Assembly: GCF_900142285.1 (NCBI RefSeq)
Contig: NZ_FRAJ01000008.1
Location: 62,001 to 126,000, forward strand
DNA: 64,000 bases
Direction of reading: 5' to 3'
Origin: Caminicella sporogenes DSM 14501
Lineage (GTDB): Bacteria > Bacillota > Clostridia > Peptostreptococcales > Caminicellaceae
Program-made: the position numbers and the translations under genes
The notes under the pieces: model-generated
Seen by the model: only the letters and a program-made list of their open reading frames with translations
Database searches by the model: none
What the model was told of the DNA's origin: nothing
Part shown: piece after piece, positions 42,920 to 50,311 of the stretch
Layout of the letters: each line of letters opens with the position of its first letter
How positions within the stretch are numbered: the first letter of the stretch is position 1

Positions 42920-43483
42920 TTATTTCTCTACATATGACCCAATTAATGTTTCAGATGGTTCATCATCTTGTATTGAATATACTATAAAATCCGGTTTTTC
43001 TAATACAACTTCTATAAAAGACTCTATTATTTTTTCAGATTTAATTATTCCTAAACTATTTCCTACTTCTTTTTGTATTTGAATATAATTAGGTATATAT
43101 TTTAACATATCTTTTTCTAAAGAAGGTATTATTTCCTTTATTTTATTTATATCTCTATCACCCAAATAACACAGTATATCTTTCCAAAATGGATAATAAA
43201 TAATTAGAGAAATCAATTCACTAAAAGAATTAGCTATCTTTCCCGATTGCCCTTCAGAACTTACATATACAATTGGTGATTTTTCTACATCTATATCACT
43301 TATCATAGCATAAACTCCACCTGAAGCATCAGTTGCTAAAATCGTCAATTTTTCTTTAGCATAAAATAAATATTCTTCAGTATTGCTTGACGGCTCACAC
43401 AATATAAAATCACAATATTCTTCAAGTACTTCCTTAATATCCTCTTTTTTATTAATTTCTAAATATAACTTAGGCAATATCAT
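42920..43483 (-). CDS. Hypothetical protein, SUKH/SMI1-like pattern
   Basis: A 187-residue soluble protein that I do not firmly recognise. It has the look of a SUKH (SMI1/KNR4) protein: an early acidic helix, a central strand run with TILATDASGGVYAMI and a PIVYVSSEGQSGKIANSFSEL motif followed by a helical end. SUKH proteins often act as immunity proteins or regulators, but no toxin gene is adjacent. It has AAGGAG before ATG 43483 and lies 49 bases after the pyrophosphatase-like gene, so they may be co-transcribed. Confidence 0.65.
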   Translation of the reverse strand: MILPKLYLEINKKEDIKEVLEEYCDFILCEPSSNTEEYLFYAKEKLTILATDASGGVYAMISDIDVEKSPIVYVSSEGQSGKIANSFSELISLIIYYPFWKDILCYLGDRDINKIKEIIPSLEKDMLKYIPNYIQIQKEVGNSLGIIKSEKIIESFIEVVLEKPDFIVYSIQDDEPSETLIGSYVEK

Positions 43484-43532
43484 ATTATTTGCTCCTTTTT
43501 AGATATTATTTAATATTTCTAATATAACATTT

Positions 43533-44360
43533 TTATTTGCTATTATCGTAATATTTTCTATATGCTTTTCTATTTTTAAAATCTAAAATTTCCCTAAAAG
43601 CTTTTCCATTTTCATACTTCCACGCTGTAACAAATTTGGGCTCAACTTCTATAACTACTTCATTTTCCATATGAGAATATGTATTAAAAGAACCATTATG
43701 CACTTTTTTAAATACTTCTATAAAATTTTTACTTTCTCTTTCAAAAGGATGCCCTTTTATTTTTGCATATCCCTCTACTTGAAAATTATCAATACATAAA
43801 GCTACATTTGGATTACTTTTTATCTGTTTATACTTTAAAAAAGTTTTATCTGTTTGAAAATATATTTTTGAATTTATTACTATACAGCTCACACTTCTTG
43901 CAGTAACTCTATTATCTTTGCTTGTAGCAAGTACCATATATTTTTTTATTTTAATTAACTTTTCAAATTCTATTTTTAGTTCATCAAATTCTATTTCTTC
44001 ACCTTCTATATATTTTTCTATCTCATCTTCATATATAACTATTTCCGATTTGAAAAATCTTTCTTGAAACTCTATTAACGCTCTAATTTGGTCTTTATTA
44101 TACATATTCAACTCTCTACTGACTACCAATTTATCTTCATCATCATTTTTTCGATGCACTACTGCAGTAACATATCCTTCATAGGTTTTTAGTGGTTCAA
44201 ATTCGCCTAAAATATAAGCATCTATTTCCTCTCCATCTCCTGAAACTGTATTAGGAATATATCCATAATTTATTGGATATACAAATCCATGCTTTGGATG
44301 TTTTGAGCCTAATGGTCTATCCACTACTATCATAACTTTTTTTCCTAGATATTTTTTCAC
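43533..44360 (-). CDS. Fusion of an inorganic-pyrophosphatase-like domain and a PNPOx-like flavin-binding domain
   Basis: A 275-residue protein. Residues 1-110 look like a shortened family I inorganic pyrophosphatase: PLGSKHPKHGFVYPINYGYI, then GDGEEIDAYILG with the two metal-binding Asp, then NDDEDKLVV with further acidic residues. Residues 125-270 match pyridoxamine-5'-phosphate-oxidase-like split-barrel proteins (KYMVLATSKDNRVTARSVSC, IYFQTDKTFLKYKQIKSNPNVAL). The N-terminal acid/lysine residues of full pyrophosphatases are missing, so hydrolysis is not certain. The start is a GTG behind AAGGAG. Reading is continuous through the junction, so the fusion is not a sequencing artefact from a stop or shift that I can see. 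Confidence 0.8.
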   Translation of the reverse strand: MKKYLGKKVMIVVDRPLGSKHPKHGFVYPINYGYIPNTVSGDGEEIDAYILGEFEPLKTYEGYVTAVVHRKNDDEDKLVVSRELNMYNKDQIRALIEFQERFFKSEIVIYEDEIEKYIEGEEIEFDELKIEFEKLIKIKKYMVLATSKDNRVTARSVSCIVINSKIYFQTDKTFLKYKQIKSNPNVALCIDNFQVEGYAKIKGHPFERESKNFIEVFKKVHNGSFNTYSHMENEVVIEVEPKFVTAWKYENGKAFREILDFKNRKAYRKYYDNSK

Positions 44361-44418
44361 TATTTATCTCCTTCTTTCATATTTTATAATTCGCTTAATT
44401 TTACATATTTTCCTGTTT

Positions 44419-45057
44419 TTATTTTTTAAATTTTTTTAATACTGATGTATATTTGATAGTACTTTTAGGACATGAATCCGCACATTTAAAACAACTTAAA
44501 CATAAACTATTCAATATCTCGGGATATTGCTTTCTATTTTCCATTTTTACAGCTTCAGCAGGACATACAGATTTACAAATTCCACATTTTATACAATTTT
44601 CATTTTCAACTGCTAACCCTCTTTTAGAAAATAAACCTGCAAAACTAAGTAAAGTTCCATATGGACAAAAATATCTATGCCACATTGAAGGAACAAAAAA
44701 TAATGTAACCGCTACTCCAAGTATAGTAAATATTATTAAAACAGGTATCTTTCTTCCAGTAATAAAAATCTTAGCCATAAATCCTAAAAAAATAATTAAA
44801 ACTATATATCGAAAAATTGGTTTTTTAATCCAATTAGGAACTTCTCTACGTTTAATTTTAAATTTTTTATATATCCAATCTACTATATCCATTAAACTCT
44901 TTATTGGACATATCCAGCCACAATAAAAGCGACCAAATAAAGGTGTTAAAATTATGCTAATCAAAAATATCATAAACCATAACTGAGGTCTACCTAATTT
45001 TACTAGCATAATAAATATTCCTAAAAAAATCAATTGAAAAAATTTTATTCTTTTCAT
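44419..45057 (-). CDS. Membrane 4Fe-4S ferredoxin protein (NapH/YccM-like)
   Basis: A 212-residue membrane electron carrier. Four or five membrane helices are interrupted by the Cys motifs typical of NapH-like proteins: YCGWICPIKS and YFCPYG. Two full 4Fe-4S clusters follow at the C-terminus: CIKCGICKSVCP and CLSCFKCADSCP. It likely passes electrons between membrane quinone or flavin sites and ferredoxin. GAGGAGG precedes the ATG at 45057. Confidence 0.9.
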   Translation of the reverse strand: MKRIKFFQLIFLGIFIMLVKLGRPQLWFMIFLISIILTPLFGRFYCGWICPIKSLMDIVDWIYKKFKIKRREVPNWIKKPIFRYIVLIIFLGFMAKIFITGRKIPVLIIFTILGVAVTLFFVPSMWHRYFCPYGTLLSFAGLFSKRGLAVENENCIKCGICKSVCPAEAVKMENRKQYPEILNSLCLSCFKCADSCPKSTIKYTSVLKKFKK

Positions 45058-45330
45058 AAAAATCCTCCTCGCTTTAAATTCTAAATATCAAATTAATATA
45101 AATCTACCTTAAAATTCTTTGTTATGTATTCATTATAATCCAAGAAACTAAATTTTTCCATATTTTTGTACCTGTACACTCAAAAAAACTCCTCCTAACT
45201 CCCAACCACCCTCAACCCCAGTCTACTTCTCCCTTAAACCTTATTCTCCTTAAAACTCGATTATAAAAAAGTCGTCATACATCTATTTTTTCTTCTCTTT
45301 TTCTTTTCTGTTTATGGCTTCTGAACATAA
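45058..45330. other. Intergenic stretch with a G-rich minus-strand patch
   Basis: Apart from the NapH-like ribosome binding site, this AT-rich gap contains one odd patch at about 45190-45236, where the plus strand is rich in C (runs CCC, CCC, CCCC, CCC). The minus strand therefore has four close runs of three to four G (including GGGGTTGAGGGTGGTTGGG) and could form a G-quadruplex. No gene was found. Confidence 0.4.
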
Positions 45331-45380
45331 AAAAAATCATGATTCGAATGCTCTAAAAAAGCACTGAATCATGATTTTTT
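45331..45380 (-). terminator. Intrinsic terminator downstream of the nuclease-helicase gene
   Basis: Perfect 15-bp arms AAAAAATCATGATTC / GAATCATGATTTTTT with a 20-base loop; a run of eight T follows on the minus strand. It ends the nuclease-helicase transcript about 330 bases after its stop. Confidence 0.8.
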
Positions 45381-45417
45381 ATGACAAGTTTTTTATTGGT
45401 GTACACAAATACCTGTT

Positions 45418-45574
45418 ACTTTTAAAAAAAGTTTGATCGAATTGTAGCTGTAAAATTTGATTTTTTCGTAAAAGTAAAATCTGAGTTTTTTAAAAAAAGA
45501 TTGAACAAATTTCAGCTTTTTGCTATTTTTTTTAAGTATCTTTTTTAAAAAAAGTTTGAATTAAATTTATAGCA
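45418..45574. repeat. Three degenerate 34-bp direct repeats in the 3' region of the nuclease-helicase gene
   Basis: Copies at 45418-45451, 45486-45519 and 45541-45574 share, on the minus strand, roughly AGCTxxAATTxGxTCAAxC followed by TTTTTTTAAAA. Start spacing is 68 and 55 bases. They lie between the gene's stop and its terminator, so they would be in the mRNA tail. They are too divergent and too few for CRISPR. Confidence 0.6.
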
Positions 45575-45710
45575 AAATACTATTGTCCATTATACATTTT
45601 AAAGTCATATATTATATATAGTAATCTTGCTAAATGTACCTAATCTAATATGAATAAAAATACTATAATAAAATATCATGTTAAGATTTGTTGAATATTT
45701 TTTTAAATGT

Positions 45711-48700
45711 TTAAAAACTTTTATATCTTAATTTTCCTTTTCTACATTTCCAATCCCTTTCATTTATTTCCACTTCATGTTCACAATAGTCTAATAACTT
45801 TTTTAGTGATTTTTGCAACTCTATTACTTCATAGTTATCACTAACATTAGAAATCAACTCATTTGAAGCTAATACTATTACTTTAAATCTTGCTCTAGAT
45901 ATCATTACATTCAGTCTATTTGGATTATATATAAATTCTTCTTCTTGTGCAATAATATCTATATTACCTAATACAAAGCTACAAATTATAATTTCCCTTT
46001 GTTGTCCTTGATATTTTTCAACAGTATCCACTGAAGCAATAATTTTTTCTTTTAATTTTTCTGCATCTTCAGCTTTAACAAGAGGTGTAAAAATTTCTAT
46101 TAGTCTTTTTTGTATTCTTGTTCTTTGTGCCCTATGTGGAACTACAATTCCTACTCCTTTATCAAAAAATTCAAATAAATCATACTCACTACCCTTACCG
46201 AAACCAATAATTTTTTTATCATAAATATTTTTTGTTATTTTTATTACTTCTTCTGCTTCAAATTTATTATATTGATTTGAATTTCCATCATCATATGTTA
46301 ACAACACTATAGGATAATCAGGATTTAATATTAAATCATAGAAATAGTTATAGTTTAATTGTTTCATGTATTGTATTTTTTTATCTTCTATAGAACTATC
46401 TGATTTATAACCAGATGGATAAGAAAATGCTAATTTGCCAAAATCTACAATCACTCTATTTGATCTTCGATTATATAATAAATCTCTCCTTAATATATTT
46501 CTATAACTTGAATAAAATTCATTATTATAATAATTAAATATAGATGAATAATAGTTTTTATCTCCTTCATCAATTGATACTTTTGATATAGGGGATAGTT
46601 GAAGGTGGTCTCCAGCTAATAATATTTGAGTATTGTTATCTATCTTGAGCAATGCTGGAGTAAAATGCCCTACATCCATTTGTGATGCTTCATCTATAAT
46701 AATTAAATCAAACTTAAATCTAGTATTAGTAGCTCCTTTAACAAATACTTTTTCAATTTGTTCAGGTGTGGCAGTAAATATTTGAAAATTATTTTTTAGT
46801 TTCAATATTCTATCTTTTTCATTGTCATAGTCAGACCTACTTGTATCAGCAATAAATTCTTCATATTGTAGTAAAGAAAACTTTGCTAGATTAGCATCAG
46901 GTCTATTAGCTGATTTAACCCTCACAACAGATACATCACTAAAATCCAACTTATTTACAATTCCTTTTAATATATTATCTGTTGCATCATAATTCCCCAT
47001 TATCAGTATTCTAGTTTTTTGTCCTTTTTTAATATTATAATAAAACATGAGTAAATGAAGTATAGTATGAGTTTTACCTGTACCTGGAGGCCCCCATAAT
47101 AAAGTAAGTCTATGATTAATTATATTAACTATAGCTTCAATTTGAGGAACATTTAAAGGTATATATCCACTATAGTATTTTTTCATTTCTTTTTCTATAT
47201 CTAATTTAGTATAAGAATTTATAAGTTTAGGATCAAATTCCTCTAATAACTCAACAGCAATTTTCTTGTTTTGAATTCTATTTAAACATGATTTTAATCT
47301 ATTTGACCAAATATCAACATGTTTTGTCTCTAGTACAATATCTCTACTGAAGTCAAATCCATATTTGTTTTCTAATAGATCAAATATCATCAAAGTATCA
47401 GTATCTAACTTTAAAATTATATATTTATCAAATCTATCAAATGCTTCTATTGATATACTAATTGCATCTTTGTAAGATTTTGTTGTTCTACCTTTTTCTT
47501 TATAAGTAAAAGGATCAAATCCTATTAATTCTTTTTCAGGGTCATAGTAAATTGTATTAGGGTATTGTTTAGTTGCAAATTTTTTATAAATATATTCACT
47601 TTTGTTAAAAGGATATATAATTATTCCAAAAGCTTTTTCATCATAATTAGCATCTACTGAATTATCATCTATCTCATATACTTTGTAAAGACATTTTGTA
47701 AAGGGTTTTCCATTAAAATGTTTATTCAATATTTCATCCTTAGTTTGATTAGTAGTTGATAGTCTAATATTATCTTTAATTTCTTTTTTCAAAAACATAG
47801 CTTTGCCTAATACAGATTTTCTATAAACCATTTCATTATGAATAGCTTCTTTTTCTATCAATGAATAAGCAGCATTTAATTTTGAGAATAAATATAAATC
47901 TAATCCAAATTTTAATTTAGGGAACATACTTATATTAGGTAATAAAGGTATATTAGGAGACTCTCCTTTTTTATATTTACTATCAATATTAGTAAAAATA
48001 TTATACATCATGAACAATCTGTCTTTTATTATGTTTTCAATAGAATTTATAAATTTTCTTTTTTCTACATTATTTTTCCAATTATTCCAAATGTTTGAAA
48101 ACACAAATCCATTAAAATCATCAGAATCTGGTTTATGATATAAAGGTTTCTTTTGTTTACTAGAACTAATTATATTATGAACTTGATGCAAAGTATTATT
48201 TATTTTTGTATTTATAGATAAAATATCTTCTATGCCTTTCTTAAGATCAAAAAATGGACTTTTCTCTACAACTCTATAATCTTCTAATTCACCATCATAC
48301 GTAAAAAAACTGTCAAATCTATATAATAATTTTGTGATTTCTCTTTTTTTATCTTTAATTTGAGAAAGAGTTAAATCTCTATATATATCTTCAATACCAT
48401 TGCCTTTTGATTTTATAAATTTAAAAACTTCAATAAATAGATTTTTAAAATGTTCTATACATTTGTCACCCCAATAATTTATTGAGTAAGTAGCAGGCTT
48501 ATTATAATTATTTAAATAGTTTTCATACTTAATCATAATATTATTTATTTCAATTAAAAAATCTAAAAACTCTCTTTTTTCTCTTCTTTTTGTAAAAGAA
48601 TTATCATCAAGAATTGCAATATAAGGAGATTTAAAATTATTCTCTTTTACTACATTACCATTTGAATCCTTACCTGTAAAAGAATAAATAAATGAAAAAG

Positions 48701-50213
48701 ATAAGCTTCTTTGTTGAGAATCGTGTCTTTCTTCAATAAAAAATGTTAAATTAGAAAATTTAGGTATGTTCATCGTTTTACTATTTGGTATATATTCATA
48801 TTTTTTATTCTGATTAATTAATTTAATGCTATTTAATATTGTTTCTTTTTCTGCTTTAAGCGAAATATTCTCATCAAATAAAATTGAATTGTTATTCATT
48901 GCCTCACTTTGAAGTTTTGCTATATCATCAATACCTCTGCTTAACAATACTGATTTTGCTCCATTTTTTAAGCAAGTCAATTGGTTAATATCATTAGTAT
49001 TTAAAACTTTATACCTGCAATAATTATTTAATGGATCGTTATAATATTGTTCAATAGTAATATTAGTTCCATTTTCTTCATTTAACTGAGCAACCTTTTC
49101 CTTCACTTTATCAGAAAATTGTCCTCCATAATAATCACATGTTTGACATTTTGACGTCAGTTTAATTTTATTATATTCCTTCGTATTTCCTTGTTCTATT
49201 AAATCTATCACATTTATAATACCTTTATTAAAAATATTTTTTATACTATCTTGGATCGAAACATATTCTGCGACATATTCTTCAAGTTCATAGTTTGGAT
49301 CTTGTATTCTAGTTTCTCTTTCAATATCATCTTCATCGTTTTTTTGAGGATAAATACTTGCATTAGCAACAACCTCATAGATCTTATCTAGTTTATTACT
49401 AATAAGAAAACTATTTAAAGCTAACATGTAAATTCCAAGTTCAATAAAATATCCACTGTTAAACTCTGATTTTTTTATATCACAAATTTTTAATTTGATT
49501 TTAGTATTATCTGATTTTTTAATATTATAATTTAAATCTAATATATCACAGCCTAAATATTTAGGATCTTTAGATTTTATTATCTCAATTAAATCCGGTT
49601 TAAAACTATCAAATTTTATTCTTTTGTCATATACTCTTATTTTGTTTAAAATATTATTATCTTTAATAAATTGATAGTAAAAGTTATCATTAACATCAAA
49701 CTTAAATTGATATATATATCTATATTTGTTAGGATTCATTATATCTTTAAATTGTAAATTTTGTGATGTACTGTTTATAATAACACACAAGTCTTTATTT
49801 TTGAATTTTCCATTTTTTATAATACTTTTTAATTCGTTTCTATTATTTCTATCAAATAGTAATTCACAAGAATTTGGCCTTGTATCTAAAAATTTCTCAT
49901 ATATATCATCTTTGTTTTTATTATTTAAATTTGTTCCAATATTATATCTATATGAAAGTTCATAAATCATTAAAGCTTCAGAAATATTTCCTTCTTCCTG
50001 ATATTTTTGTAAAGGTGGTTTATCAGGAAGTGTATGTTTACTTATTAGTTTCTTATTATTTATCAGATAATCTCGAATTGGACTATTTTTATCTATATTA
50101 TTCTTATTACATTCTTCCTGCCATCGTTGGTCTAACCTATTTATAACATATTTCATACAACCGTTATCATTTGATAATTCTTTTAAAATACTTTTATCAA
50201 ATATATATTCCAT
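45711..50213 (-). CDS. RecB-like (PD-(D/E)XK) nuclease fused to UPF1/DNA2-type SF1B helicase
   Basis: A 1500-residue protein. Residues about 200-290 carry a RecB/TM0106-like nuclease pattern: acidic GCDILDL, then KICDIKKSE (Asp about 244, Lys 246) and FIELGIYMLAL. A Cys set follows: CQTC (about 355-358), then NYCRY and LTCLKNG (about 398-411), possibly a metal or Fe-S site, with a helix-hairpin-like SRGIDDIAKLQ. A 550-residue middle is not recognised. Residues about 1020-1480 are an SF1B helicase: Walker A GPPGTGKT (about 1041), Walker B IIIDEASQM, LAGDHLQLSPI, DTVEKYQGQQ and NVMISRAR. It lies downstream of a DNA methyltransferase gene and is predicted to be an anti-mobile-element effector, but no named system fits. 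Confidence 0.85.
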   Translation of the reverse strand: MEYIFDKSILKELSNDNGCMKYVINRLDQRWQEECNKNNIDKNSPIRDYLINNKKLISKHTLPDKPPLQKYQEEGNISEALMIYELSYRYNIGTNLNNKNKDDIYEKFLDTRPNSCELLFDRNNRNELKSIIKNGKFKNKDLCVIINSTSQNLQFKDIMNPNKYRYIYQFKFDVNDNFYYQFIKDNNILNKIRVYDKRIKFDSFKPDLIEIIKSKDPKYLGCDILDLNYNIKKSDNTKIKLKICDIKKSEFNSGYFIELGIYMLALNSFLISNKLDKIYEVVANASIYPQKNDEDDIERETRIQDPNYELEEYVAEYVSIQDSIKNIFNKGIINVIDLIEQGNTKEYNKIKLTSKCQTCDYYGGQFSDKVKEKVAQLNEENGTNITIEQYYNDPLNNYCRYKVLNTNDINQLTCLKNGAKSVLLSRGIDDIAKLQSEAMNNNSILFDENISLKAEKETILNSIKLINQNKKYEYIPNSKTMNIPKFSNLTFFIEERHDSQQRSLSFSFIYSFTGKDSNGNVVKENNFKSPYIAILDDNSFTKRREKREFLDFLIEINNIMIKYENYLNNYNKPATYSINYWGDKCIEHFKNLFIEVFKFIKSKGNGIEDIYRDLTLSQIKDKKREITKLLYRFDSFFTYDGELEDYRVVEKSPFFDLKKGIEDILSINTKINNTLHQVHNIISSSKQKKPLYHKPDSDDFNGFVFSNIWNNWKNNVEKRKFINSIENIIKDRLFMMYNIFTNIDSKYKKGESPNIPLLPNISMFPKLKFGLDLYLFSKLNAAYSLIEKEAIHNEMVYRKSVLGKAMFLKKEIKDNIRLSTTNQTKDEILNKHFNGKPFTKCLYKVYEIDDNSVDANYDEKAFGIIIYPFNKSEYIYKKFATKQYPNTIYYDPEKELIGFDPFTYKEKGRTTKSYKDAISISIEAFDRFDKYIILKLDTDTLMIFDLLENKYGFDFSRDIVLETKHVDIWSNRLKSCLNRIQNKKIAVELLEEFDPKLINSYTKLDIEKEMKKYYSGYIPLNVPQIEAIVNIINHRLTLLWGPPGTGKTHTILHLLMFYYNIKKGQKTRILIMGNYDATDNILKGIVNKLDFSDVSVVRVKSANRPDANLAKFSLLQYEEFIADTSRSDYDNEKDRILKLKNNFQIFTATPEQIEKVFVKGATNTRFKFDLIIIDEASQMDVGHFTPALLKIDNNTQILLAGDHLQLSPISKVSIDEGDKNYYSSIFNYYNNEFYSSYRNILRRDLLYNRRSNRVIVDFGKLAFSYPSGYKSDSSIEDKKIQYMKQLNYNYFYDLILNPDYPIVLLTYDDGNSNQYNKFEAEEVIKITKNIYDKKIIGFGKGSEYDLFEFFDKGVGIVVPHRAQRTRIQKRLIEIFTPLVKAEDAEKLKEKIIASVDTVEKYQGQQREIIICSFVLGNIDIIAQEEEFIYNPNRLNVMISRARFKVIVLASNELISNVSDNYEVIELQKSLKKLLDYCEHEVEINERDWKCRKGKLRYKSF

Positions 50214-50285
50214 TCCTTCAACCCCTTCAACTAAAAAAATTAATATATTAATTACTTATATACAAATATTTTATAGTTATTTACA

Positions 50286-50311
50286 AAAAAATACAACCTT
50301 TTGCAGGTTGT
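50286..50311 (-). terminator. Terminator between the methyltransferase and nuclease-helicase genes
   Basis: ACAACCT-GCAAA-AGGTTGT followed on the minus strand by seven T residues, overlapping the methyltransferase stop. Partial read-through would give less nuclease-helicase than methyltransferase. Confidence 0.75.

Noticed and set aside
45418-45574. Repeats considered as a CRISPR array
   Set aside because: Only three copies, clearly divergent, unequal spacing, AT-rich low complexity and no cas genes nearby.
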